Shown in pieces: positions 19,091 through 27,003 of a stretch of 40,307 bases of DNA (its first letter is position 1; each line of letters starts with the position of its first letter). The notes beneath the pieces were generated by a model that saw only the letters and a program-made list of their open reading frames with translations, did not search any database and had not been told where the DNA came from. This stretch comes from VFZS01 sp964353255 (GTDB lineage: Bacteria > Acidobacteriota > Terriglobia > Bryobacterales > Bryobacteraceae), in the NCBI GenBank assembly GCA_964353255.1, contig CAYGVJ010000037.1, forward strand, positions 1-40,307, in the 5' to 3' direction. The position numbers and the translations under genes were made by a program.

Positions 19091-22000
19091 GTGAGGTTCG
19101 CTGGAATTCTTCTGTCATTGGCCTTGTCGCTGGCGGCCCAGGAGTACCGCGCCACGCTGCTGGGCGTGGTGACTGACCCCTCCGGCGCCGCGGTGAGCGA
19201 CGCCTCGATCACGGTCACGAATCTGGCCAGCGGCGTGGCCGTGCGGGCCCAGAGCAACCAGACCGGCCATTACGTGGCGCCGTTTCTGCTGCCGGGCAAC
19301 TATCGCCTCGAAGTTGCCAAGCAAGGCTTCAAGACCTTCGACCGCAGCCCCATCGAGCTGCGCGTGAACGACCGTTTACGGCTGGACGTGGCGCTGGAGA
19401 TCGGCGAGGTGGCCGAGCGCGTTACGGTGACCGCCGAGGCGCCGCTGCTGGAGACCTCCTCGAGCAGCCGGGGCCAGGTGATCGAGAGCCGCAAGATCAC
19501 TGACCTGCCCATCGGCGGCAAGAACCCCTTCATGCTGATGGGGCTGGCCGCCGGCGTCCAGTTCGCCGGCAGCCTCCAGTACGCCCGGCCCTTCGACGTG
19601 GGGTCGAGTTCCGACTTCTCGATCAACGGCGGCCGCCGGGGCATCAACGAGTACCAGATTGACGGCGTTTCCGACAACGTCGGCATTGGCACGCGGCCCA
19701 CCATGGCCTACGTGCCGCCGGTCGAGGCCACCCAGGAGTTCAAGATCCAGACCAACACCTACGACGCGCAGTACGGGCGCACGGGCGGCGGCATCATCAG
19801 CGTCTCGGTGAAGCCCGGGACCAACGCTTTGCACGGCGCGGCCTACGAGTACCTGCGCCGGACGGGTCTTGAGGCCAATTCCTTCGCCAACAACGCCAAC
19901 AACAGCCCGCGCACCGAACGCACGGTGGACCAGTACGGCGTCGAGATCGACGGGCCGGTCACAATCCCCAAGTCGTACCGCGGGAAAGATCGCACCTTCT
20001 TCATGTTCGCGCTCGAGCGGCTGCGCGACACCCTCCCGATGCCCGCCGTGGGCACCGTGCCCACCGCCGAGCAGCACCGGGGCGATTTCTCACAGACCCT
20101 CACCGCCTCCGGCCGCCCTTACAGCATCTATGACCCGCTCACCGTCACGCCGAACGCGGCTTTCGATCCCTCCAAGCCCGTCACCCTGACCAATCTTCAG
20201 TACTTGCGCAGCCCGTTCGCCGCCAACCAGCTCCCCCAGGGACGCCTGAACCCCATCGCCCGGCGCGTGCTCGAAGACATACCGCTGCCCAGCCGGCCCG
20301 GCGATCCGGTCACCCTGGTCAATAACTGGTACGCCGACGTGGCGCAGGCCGAGGACTTCCAGAACCTCGTCGCCCGCCTGGACCACACGCTGTCCAGCGC
20401 CTGGCGGATCTACGGCCGCTGGAACCACAGCTACCGCGATGGCGGGCGCATCAACTACTCCGGCTGGGACACCCCGGCGCGCCGCCAGATCCACGCCGGG
20501 CGCGGCAACGATGGGGCCGTCTTCGACGCCGTCGCTACCCTCAACCCGCGCACCGTCCTGAGCGCCCGCCTCGGTTTCGGCCGCTTCAAAGAACTCAGCA
20601 AGTTCGCCCCGCAGGACGTCTCCTCGCTGGGCTTCCCCAACAGCCTGGCTGCCCAGCTACAGGTCCCCAACAAGTACCCGATCTTCACCTTCGAGGGCTA
20701 CATGCAGGCGGGCATGGACGAGTGGGACATCAAGCCTTCGGACACCTACACCGCCCAGGCCAATCTGCTCAGGATCCAGGGGCGGCACTCCCTAAAATCC
20801 GGCGTCGAGTTCCGCCTCATCCACACCGCCATCTTCGGGCGCGCTAACGCCTCAGGCTCTTACAGCTTCACGCGGGCCTGGACGGGGTCCAACCCCCAGG
20901 TCAACGACCCGGCCGCCGGTAACGCCATCGCCTCCTTCCTGCTCGGCTACATGAGCTCGGCCAGCGCCACTCTCAACGCCACGCCGTACCTGAGCACGCG
21001 CTACCCGGTCCTCTTCATTCAGGATGATTGGCAGGCCTCCTCACGGCTGACCCTCAACCTGGGCCTGCGCTGGGACTCCGAGGGAGCGCCCCTCGAGCGC
21101 TACAATCGCCAGAACCGCGGCTTCGCCTTCACGGCCAAGAGTCCCTATCAAATGCCCGGGCTGGACTTGCGCGGCGGGCTGCTTTTTGCGGGCGCCGGCC
21201 AGCCGCGCGGCGCCTTTGACCCCGACCGGAACAACTGGCAGCCCCGCGCGGGGTTGGCCTACCGGCTGCTCTCTACCAGGCCCCTGGTCTTCCGCGCGGG
21301 AGTCGGCCGGTACTTTCTGCCGACGGTCGAGTTCGGCGGCACGGTGGGCTTCTCGCAGGCCACCAGCGCTCTGGCTGGCACCACCGACTATCTGCCTTTC
21401 CACACACTGTCCAATCCCTTCCCGAACGGTCTCATGCAACCCCCCGGAGCCAGCCGCGGGCTGGCCACACAGGTGGGGGACGCGGTCAGCTTCAGCGACC
21501 CCCTGCGCCGCATCCCCAGCATCTGGCAGTACTCGGCAGGTTTCGAATATGAACTTGTGCCTGGCTTGCTCATCGAAGCCTCCTACGTAGGGAGCCGGAC
21601 CCGCGACATCCAGGTGAACCGCTCGCTGAACTTCCTCGCGCCCGAGCAACTGGCCCTGGGCACACCGTATCTGTCCCAGAGCGTGCCGAATCCCTTCTAC
21701 GGCGTGCTGCCGGCCAACACCTCGCGCGGGGCCCAGCCCACCATCCAGCGCCGCAACCTCCTGCTGCCCTACCCGCACTTCACCTCCGTGACCATGAACA
21801 ACGCCAGCCTGGGTGAGAGCTGGTACAACTCGCTTCAGCTCAAGGTCGAGCGGCGGCTCAGACACGGCCTGGCCTTCCTGGCTTCCTACACCGTCTCGAA
21901 AACCATGGAAGCGGCCGCGTACAAGAACGCCGCCGACACCGGGCTTTCCCGCGAGCTGGTCAGCTTCGACGTGCCCCAGCGGCTGGTGCTGAGCGGCGTC

Positions 22001-22480
22001 TACGAGTTCCCCATCGGGCCCAGAAAGCGCTGGCTGGCCCACGGCCTGGCCTCTCACTTGGTGGGCGGCTGGCAGCTCGGCTGGACCGGCGTGCTCCAAT
22101 CGGGCATGCCCATGAGCTTGCCGGACTACTACATCTACGGCAATCCGAAACTGGCCAGCGGGCAAAGCCTCAGCCGCTGGTTCGACACTTCGCGCTCGAC
22201 CTGGGTGCAGCGCCCGCCCGACACGCTGCGCACCGCGCCCTTGCGCAGCCCCAACATCCGCCGCCACACCGCGCCGCAACTGGACGCCACCCTGATCCGC
22301 TCGTTTCAGACGCGCGAGGGCCAGCGGCTGGAGTTCAAGGCCTCGGCCTTCAACCTCACCAACACGCCGGTTTTCGACTTCCCGAACATCGACCCCAACT
22401 CGCCGCTGTTCGGGGTGGTTCCGGTGACCCAGATCAACTCCCCGCGCAGCATCGAGCTGGGCTTTCGCTACGTCTTCTGA
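19091..22480 (+). CDS. Oar-like TonB-dependent receptor
   Basis: The frame opens at 18998, but GTG 19091 gives a clean signal peptide (RFAGILLSLALSLAAQ, then EYRATLLG) and follows AGGTG at 6 bases. The mature protein comes from 1129 codons. It has a carboxypeptidase-regulatory-like sandwich (GVVTDPSGAAVSDASITV, LLPGNYRLEV), a plug (GQVIESRKITDLPIGGKNPF, INGGRRGINEYQIDGV, FKIQTNTYDAQYGRTGGG) and a full barrel ending in IELGFRYVF, with the terminal Phe of a BAM-recognised beta signal. Oar-type receptors are assumed to import large substrates or to export, using TonB energy. The gene overlaps no other and is followed 2 bp later by the DUF1848 gene. Confidence 0.93.
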   Translation: MRFAGILLSLALSLAAQEYRATLLGVVTDPSGAAVSDASITVTNLASGVAVRAQSNQTGHYVAPFLLPGNYRLEVAKQGFKTFDRSPIELRVNDRLRLDVALEIGEVAERVTVTAEAPLLETSSSSRGQVIESRKITDLPIGGKNPFMLMGLAAGVQFAGSLQYARPFDVGSSSDFSINGGRRGINEYQIDGVSDNVGIGTRPTMAYVPPVEATQEFKIQTNTYDAQYGRTGGGIISVSVKPGTNALHGAAYEYLRRTGLEANSFANNANNSPRTERTVDQYGVEIDGPVTIPKSYRGKDRTFFMFALERLRDTLPMPAVGTVPTAEQHRGDFSQTLTASGRPYSIYDPLTVTPNAAFDPSKPVTLTNLQYLRSPFAANQLPQGRLNPIARRVLEDIPLPSRPGDPVTLVNNWYADVAQAEDFQNLVARLDHTLSSAWRIYGRWNHSYRDGGRINYSGWDTPARRQIHAGRGNDGAVFDAVATLNPRTVLSARLGFGRFKELSKFAPQDVSSLGFPNSLAAQLQVPNKYPIFTFEGYMQAGMDEWDIKPSDTYTAQANLLRIQGRHSLKSGVEFRLIHTAIFGRANASGSYSFTRAWTGSNPQVNDPAAGNAIASFLLGYMSSASATLNATPYLSTRYPVLFIQDDWQASSRLTLNLGLRWDSEGAPLERYNRQNRGFAFTAKSPYQMPGLDLRGGLLFAGAGQPRGAFDPDRNNWQPRAGLAYRLLSTRPLVFRAGVGRYFLPTVEFGGTVGFSQATSALAGTTDYLPFHTLSNPFPNGLMQPPGASRGLATQVGDAVSFSDPLRRIPSIWQYSAGFEYELVPGLLIEASYVGSRTRDIQVNRSLNFLAPEQLALGTPYLSQSVPNPFYGVLPANTSRGAQPTIQRRNLLLPYPHFTSVTMNNASLGESWYNSLQLKVERRLRHGLAFLASYTVSKTMEAAAYKNAADTGLSRELVSFDVPQRLVLSGVYEFPIGPRKRWLAHGLASHLVGGWQLGWTGVLQSGMPMSLPDYYIYGNPKLASGQSLSRWFDTSRSTWVQRPPDTLRTAPLRSPNIRRHTAPQLDATLIRSFQTREGQRLEFKASAFNLTNTPVFDFPNIDPNSPLFGVVPVTQINSPRSIELGFRYVF

Positions 22481-22482
22481 GC

Positions 22483-23424
22483 ATGCGGATCATCAGCGCC
22501 AGCCGAAGGACCGACATCCCAGCCTTCTACACCGCGTGGTTCTTGCGCCGCATCAACGCGGGCTACTGTCATTGGATCCACCCCTACGGGGGCCAGGTGA
22601 TCCAGGTCTCCCTGAGGCCGGAAGACTGCCTGGGCATGGTCTTCTGGACACGCTATCCCGGCGCTCTGCTGCCGCACGTAAGAGATTTAGCCGCAAGGGG
22701 TTACCGCTACTACTTCCAGTTCACCATTAACGATTACCCGGCCCCGCTCGAAGTCCAGAATCCCAACACCCGACGGGCGATCGACGCCTTCCGCCGGCTG
22801 GCCGATACTACCTCGCCCGAGCAGGTCTTCTGGCGCTACGACCCCATCATCCTCTCGGAGGGAACGCCGCGCTCCTACCACTTGAGGAAGTTCGAGCAAC
22901 TGGCCCAGGCGCTGGAAGGCGCCACTCGGCGCTGCTACTTCTCGATCGTCGATCTCTACCACAAGACCCAGCGAAACCTGCGGGAGGCAGGCGTCGCCGT
23001 CTGGCAGCCGTCGCCGGAAGAACGGCGCACCCTGGTGCGGGAGCTGCGCGACTTGGCCCTGCCCCGCGGGATCACTCTGTACTCCTGCTGCGAAGACGAC
23101 CTGGTAGGCGAGGGCGTCGAGAAGGCGCACTGCGTGGACTCGGAGGTGTTCTGCCGCCTGTGGCCCGAGGTCAAAGTTCAGCTTCCGCCCAAGCCCACCC
23201 GCGCGCAGTGCGGCTGCATCGAGAGCATCGACATCGGCGCCTACGACACCTGCGTCTTCGGCTGCGCCTACTGTTACGCCACCAGCAACCGCCCGGCCGC
23301 GCTGAAGCGGTTACGCGAGCACGACCCCGCCGACTCCGTCCTCTGGCGCCCGCCGGAATGGCGTGGCAAACCGCTGCCCGTCCGCCCGGAGGATGGCTCT
23401 CCCGAGCTGCGGGTGATACCGTAG
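22483..23424 (+). CDS. DUF1848 family protein with C-terminal Cys cluster
   Basis: The 313-residue protein starts 2 bases after the receptor stop. Its N-terminus MRIISASRRTDIPAFYTAWFLRR is the DUF1848 signature, followed by VFWTRYPGALLPHV, FQFTINDY and FWRYDPIILSEG. Near the C-terminus it has C243-X-C245 and C257-X3-C261-X2-C264 (CVFGCAYCYA), the same spacing as the [4Fe-4S]-binding motif of radical SAM enzymes but at the opposite end of the chain. I infer an iron-sulfur protein related to spore photoproduct-lyase-like TIM barrels, with unknown substrate. The tight spacing to the receptor could mean cotranscription, though a functional tie is not obvious. Confidence 0.88.
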   Translation: MRIISASRRTDIPAFYTAWFLRRINAGYCHWIHPYGGQVIQVSLRPEDCLGMVFWTRYPGALLPHVRDLAARGYRYYFQFTINDYPAPLEVQNPNTRRAIDAFRRLADTTSPEQVFWRYDPIILSEGTPRSYHLRKFEQLAQALEGATRRCYFSIVDLYHKTQRNLREAGVAVWQPSPEERRTLVRELRDLALPRGITLYSCCEDDLVGEGVEKAHCVDSEVFCRLWPEVKVQLPPKPTRAQCGCIESIDIGAYDTCVFGCAYCYATSNRPAALKRLREHDPADSVLWRPPEWRGKPLPVRPEDGSPELRVIP

Positions 23425-23443
23425 GACAGGTGGTTCCAGACCT

Positions 23444-23992
23444 TCATGCCTGAGTGGCCCGTGCTGCGCTCGACCAGGGCCAGTCTTCAATGGCAGCCGC
23501 CATTCCCACCCGCACCGGATTCCGCTCGATGTAGGCGATGATCTTCTGAAGCTCGCCTTCGTTCCGCACCCAGTGGTCGAAGACCTCGTCCTGCCAGAAG
23601 CGCTCGCCTGTGCGGCCCAGCAGGGTGTTGGCCTGCCGGGCAGTGAAGCCCTTGATCGACTTGGTGATCCTCGGCACACTCACTTTCGGCAGCAGCGCGA
23701 CGTGCACGTGATTGGGCATGATCACCCAGGCAATCAGGGAATAGAGGTCAAGCTGGCGCTCTCCGAACAGCAAAGCCTCCTGAACACACCGGGCGATCCG
23801 GCAATCCCGCAGCCAGGTTGGACCGTAACTCCCCTTGTCGAGCACCCGATCCAGTTCCGCAAAAGCCTTGCCGGGATCCGCCGCCCTCTCGCGCGCTTTG
23901 TGGCGCTCGACGGAGCCGTGCAGACACCAGGTCAAGAAGAGCGCGGCTCCGTCCGGATGCCAGTGCGGCAGGTTCCTCTCATAGTAGGCCAC
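23444..23992 (-). CDS. REP-associated tyrosine transposase (RAYT, IS200-like Y1 family)
   Basis: The 182-residue protein has the Y1_Tnp HUH motif MPNHVHV (H95, H97), RFWQDEVFDHWVR and YIERNPVRVGMA, where Tyr154 is a candidate catalytic residue. The size and N-terminus (MAYYERNLPHWHPDG...LFLTWCLHGS) match the domesticated RAYT group rather than full insertion sequences. No left or right IS end is visible around it. Instead a cluster of short hairpins lies 40-90 bp upstream of its start, and the same hairpin recurs near 31.8 and 38.8 kb. RAYTs are thought to nick single-stranded REP hairpins and spread them. The gene appears intact. Confidence 0.9.
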   Translation of the reverse strand: MAYYERNLPHWHPDGAALFLTWCLHGSVERHKARERAADPGKAFAELDRVLDKGSYGPTWLRDCRIARCVQEALLFGERQLDLYSLIAWVIMPNHVHVALLPKVSVPRITKSIKGFTARQANTLLGRTGERFWQDEVFDHWVRNEGELQKIIAYIERNPVRVGMAAAIEDWPWSSAARATQA

Positions 23993-24014
23993 AACACCAT
24001 CAGTGGCTCAGAGC

Positions 24015-24084
24015 AGGAGCTCCTCTCAGGAAACACAGACTCGAAAGTCTGTGCCACTCGGTGGCACAGGCATTCGTGCCTGTG
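24015..24084. repeat. REP-like cluster of hairpins next to the RAYT gene
   Basis: Four inverted repeats lie back to back: AGGAGCTCCT (24015-24024); CACAGACT with loop CGAA and AGTCTGTG (24034-24053); GCCAC-TCG-GTGGC (24053-24065); and CACAGGCA with loop TTCG and TGCCTGTG (24065-24084). The last one begins a family found twice more in this window (31821-31840 and 38809-38828). The cluster sits between the RAYT start (23992) and the lolC/E stop (24088), so it may also end or protect transcripts. Confidence 0.8.
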
Positions 24085-24087
24085 TGT

Positions 24088-25320
24088 CTACTCGTACCTC
24101 AGCGCCTCGGCCGGGGGAATCCGCGCCGCGCTGCGGGCCGGGTAGAGCGTCGCCAGAAAGCTGACCAGCAGGGCCGCGGCGGCGATCCAGACCCCGTCCA
24201 CCCAGCGCGGCTCGAAGGGCACGAAACTCAGCGCGTAGACGGCTTCGTCCAGGCGGATCCAGTGGTGGCGGTCAGCCAGATAAGACAGCGTGTAGCCGGC
24301 CCCCAGCCCGATAACCGTCCCCACCGCGCCTATCAGTACACCCTGGACAACGAAGATCCTGCGGATCTGTTCGCGCCGCGCCCCCATCGACATCAGCACC
24401 GCAATGTCGCGGTACTTCTCCATGACCATCATCACCAGCGTGATCAGGATGTTCAGCGCCGCCACCAGCACGATCAGCCCGATGGTGACCCAGGTCACGG
24501 CCTTCTCCATGCGCAGGGCGTTGAAGATCTGGCGGTTCTGCTCCATCCAGGTGGTGGCGGCCAGCTTTGGTCCAGCCACCTGCTCGGCGGCGCGGGCCAC
24601 CTCGGGCGCGCGGTAGAGGTCGTCGATCTTCAACTCGATGGCATTGACCACGTCCTCCAGCCCCAGCAGGCGCTGCGCCGCCTCCAGCCGCGCGAAAGCC
24701 CAGCCCGAGTCGATGTCATAGAAGCCGGACTCGAAGATGCCGGCCACGCGGAAGCGCTCAGTCTTCGGCCAGGGACCCAGCGGGGTGAGGTTCCCCTGTG
24801 GGCTGATTACAGTCACCAGGCTGTGCAGGCGCATTCCCGTCTTCTCGGCCAGCTTCGAGCCGAGGATGATCCCGGGCGCGCGTTCCGTGCCTTTGAGGCC
24901 CTCCACCGAACCCTGTTTCAGCCGGCCCAGCAAACCGCCCGGGGGCCTCGCCCCCAGCTCGATCCCCTTCAGCACGGCGCCCTCGGCCTGCAACGGCCCG
25001 GACACGAACACGGCCCCGTACAGGCCGGGAGCGGCGCTCGTCACGCGCGGCAGCTTCCGCAACTTGGCCGCCAGATCGCGCCAGTTCTCAATGCCGTAGC
25101 CGGGTTCCTTCTCCAGGATGATGACGTCGGCGGTGGCGCTCAGCAGGTTGCGCTGGAGCGTGTTTCGGAAGCCGTTGTTGATGGCCAGCGCCACTACCAG
25201 CGACATGACGCCGGCGGCCACGCCTAGCACGGAAATGACGCTGATGACCGAGATGACGGCCTGCTTGCGCTTGGCCTTCAGGTACCGCCGGGCGACGAAG
25301 AACTCGAAGCGCGCAGTCAC
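24088..25320 (-). CDS. LolC/E-type lipoprotein-release ABC transporter permease
   Basis: The 410-residue protein starts at GTG 25320, 4 bases after the lysS stop, so the two genes form an operon. It has one N-terminal membrane helix (ISVISVISVLGVAAGVMSLVVALAINNGFR), a ~210-residue periplasmic domain and three C-terminal helices (TIGLIVLVAALNILITLVMMV, FVVQGVLIGAVGTVIGLGAG, WIAAAALLVSFLATLYPARSAARIPPAEALRYE), the FtsX/LolCE layout. LolCDE extracts lipoproteins from the inner membrane for delivery to LolA. The partner ATPase LolD, which usually follows, is absent here: the next DNA is the REP cluster and the RAYT gene. It must be elsewhere or lost. MacB-type permeases are an alternative, but the RYLKAKRKQAVISVIS start favours LolC/E. 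Confidence 0.88.
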   Translation of the reverse strand: MTARFEFFVARRYLKAKRKQAVISVISVISVLGVAAGVMSLVVALAINNGFRNTLQRNLLSATADVIILEKEPGYGIENWRDLAAKLRKLPRVTSAAPGLYGAVFVSGPLQAEGAVLKGIELGARPPGGLLGRLKQGSVEGLKGTERAPGIILGSKLAEKTGMRLHSLVTVISPQGNLTPLGPWPKTERFRVAGIFESGFYDIDSGWAFARLEAAQRLLGLEDVVNAIELKIDDLYRAPEVARAAEQVAGPKLAATTWMEQNRQIFNALRMEKAVTWVTIGLIVLVAALNILITLVMMVMEKYRDIAVLMSMGARREQIRRIFVVQGVLIGAVGTVIGLGAGYTLSYLADRHHWIRLDEAVYALSFVPFEPRWVDGVWIAAAALLVSFLATLYPARSAARIPPAEALRYE

Positions 25321-25324
25321 GGCG

Positions 25325-26827
25325 TCACTGATCCGCCGCCCGTAGCAGGTCGGCCAGCCCGATCGGCCCCTCCGGGCGGAGCAGCGGGAACAGGATCACG
25401 TCCCGGATGGAGCGCGAGTCGGTCAGCAGCATGACCAGGCGGTCGATGCCGATGCCCTCCCCGGCGGTAGGCGGCATGCCGTAACAGAGAGCGCGCAGGA
25501 AGTCCTCGTCCATTTGGTGCGCCTCCTCGTCGCCCTGCTGGCGCAAGGCCACCTGCTGGTCGAAGCGGCGGCGCTGCTCGGCCGGGTCGTTCAGCTCGGT
25601 GTAGGCGTTGGCGATTTCCATGCCGGCCGCAATGATCTCGAAGCGCTCGACGAAGTCGGGCTCCTCCGGCTTGTTCTTCGACAGCGGCGAAGTCTCCACC
25701 GGGAAATCGCAGATCAGCGTGGGCTGGAGGAGTTGCGGCTCGGCCACGCGCTCGAACAGATCCACCAGCGCCTCCCCGGCGGTGGCCTTGTCCGAGTGCC
25801 ACTTCAGCCACTCCGGGTCCTTGACCTGCTCGAGCGTGGGCCGCTGCGGGCCGTCCCAGAACTCGATGACCGCCTCGCGCATGGTCAGCCGTCGCAGCCG
25901 GCCGAAGTCCAGCCGCTGCCCCTGATAGGGGACTTCCGCCGAGCCCGTGGCATCGATGGCCACTTGCCGCAACAACTCCTCGGAGAGGTCCATCAGGCCG
26001 CGGTAGTCCGTGTAGGCCTGGTAGAACTCCAGCATCGTGAACTCGGGGTTGTGTTGGGAAGAGATGCCTTCGTTGCGAAAGTTGCGGTTGATCTCGTAGA
26101 CCCGCTCCAAGCCCCCCACCACCAGCCGTTTCAGGTACAACTCCGGCGCGATGCGCAGATAGAGGTCGAGGTCGAGCGTATTGTGGTGAGTCAGGAAGGG
26201 GCGCGCGGTCGCGCCCCCGTAAAGCGGCTGCATCATCGGGGTTTCGACTTCCAGAAAGCCCCGCGCTTCAAGCTGCCGTCGCAGCGAAGCTATGACCCGG
26301 CTGCGAGTCTGGAAGACCCGGCGCACCTCGGGGGTGGCGATCAGGTCCAGGTAGCGTTGCCGGTAGCGCGTCTCGACGTCCTCCAGCCCGTGCCACTTCT
26401 CCGGCATCGACAACAGCGTCTTGGCCAGAAACTCCAGCCGCTCGACGTGCGCGGTGAGTTCCCCGGTGCGGGTCCGGAACAGGTAGCCTTCCGCGCCCAC
26501 CATGTCGCCGATGTCCACGAGCTGGAAAAGCCGGAAATCACGCTCCGGCACCCCATCCTGGCGGACATAGATCTGGAGGCGCTCGCCGCCTCCCTCCAGG
26601 TGCGCGAAGCCGGCCTTGCCCATGCGGCGGATGGTCTGCAGACGGCCGCACACGCGCACCTGGACCCGCGGCTCCAGCTCGGCGGCGCCCTTCGAGTCAT
26701 AGGTCGCGTTCACCTGCGGGACCGTGTGGGTAAACTCGAACCGGCGGCCGTAGGCGCGGTAGCCCAGCGCCTCGATCTGCCGGATACGGTCCAGACGCTG
26801 CCGGAAAAGCTCCTGCTCCAGTGACAA
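25325..26827 (-). CDS. lysS: Lysyl-tRNA synthetase, class II
   Basis: The 500-residue enzyme attaches lysine to tRNA-Lys. It has an N-terminal OB-fold anticodon-binding domain (VRVCGRLQTIRRMGKAGFAHLEGG) and the class II core with motif 2 (NRNFRNEGISSQHNPEFTMLE) and motif 3 (GEGIGIDRLVMLLTDSRSIRDVILFP). I choose TTG 26827 (LSLEQELFRQRLDRIRQIEALG) because AAGGAG lies 6 bases upstream (26839-26834), and this gives the family's normal length. A GTG at 26908 in the same frame would add 27 residues encoded mostly by the palindromic element at 26851-26969, which is unlikely to be part of the enzyme. The gene leads an operon with the LolC/E permease. Confidence 0.95.
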   Translation of the reverse strand: MSLEQELFRQRLDRIRQIEALGYRAYGRRFEFTHTVPQVNATYDSKGAAELEPRVQVRVCGRLQTIRRMGKAGFAHLEGGGERLQIYVRQDGVPERDFRLFQLVDIGDMVGAEGYLFRTRTGELTAHVERLEFLAKTLLSMPEKWHGLEDVETRYRQRYLDLIATPEVRRVFQTRSRVIASLRRQLEARGFLEVETPMMQPLYGGATARPFLTHHNTLDLDLYLRIAPELYLKRLVVGGLERVYEINRNFRNEGISSQHNPEFTMLEFYQAYTDYRGLMDLSEELLRQVAIDATGSAEVPYQGQRLDFGRLRRLTMREAVIEFWDGPQRPTLEQVKDPEWLKWHSDKATAGEALVDLFERVAEPQLLQPTLICDFPVETSPLSKNKPEEPDFVERFEIIAAGMEIANAYTELNDPAEQRRRFDQQVALRQQGDEEAHQMDEDFLRALCYGMPPTAGEGIGIDRLVMLLTDSRSIRDVILFPLLRPEGPIGLADLLRAADQ

Positions 26828-26850
26828 GCGCGGCTCCTTCGCTGGGCGTT

Positions 26851-26969
26851 CGTTGACAAGCGCGCCACCGCTCCCTGACGGTCGCGGCTCGGCATCGGCC
26901 ACAGGCACTCCCAGCGGCTTTCCGAGCCGCGCGCGTCAGCAAGCGGCCTGCCGGGCGCGCTTGTCAACG
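26851..26969. repeat. 119-bp near-perfect palindromic element (MITE/REP-like) upstream of lysS
   Basis: The ends are a perfect 16-bp inverted repeat (26851-26866 and 26954-26969). The inner arms (26867-26892 and 26922-26947) match at 21 of 26 positions, leaving a 29-base loop. The entire element could extrude or fold as one hairpin. Its inner arm (CTGACGGTCGCGGCTCGG) resembles a palindromic repeat I recall as dispersed in many Acidobacteriota and Planctomycetota genomes, whose translation PLADARGSE is a common spurious peptide. No ORF is inside. It separates the divergent lysS and ALG5-like genes. Confidence 0.85.
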
Positions 26970-26991
26970 ATCCGCTGGCTGAAGGCTTCAT

Positions 26992-26997
26992 TATAAT
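26992..26997 (+). promoter_or_regulatory. -10 box placing transcription start at or next to a start codon
   Basis: TATAAT at 26992-26997 is a perfect -10 hexamer only 6 bases before the TTG start of the downstream GT2 gene (27004). Transcription would begin within a base or two of the start codon, and no ribosome site is visible. No clear -35 box is present. Confidence 0.5.
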
Positions 26998-27003
26998 TGA
27001 CGG

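Noticed and set aside
24015..24084. CRISPR array.
   Set aside because: The hairpins differ from each other, have no regular spacers and no cas genes.
26828..26908. GTG 26908 as the lysS start.
   Set aside because: The added 27 residues come from the palindromic element, and the TTG at 26827 has a much better ribosome site.
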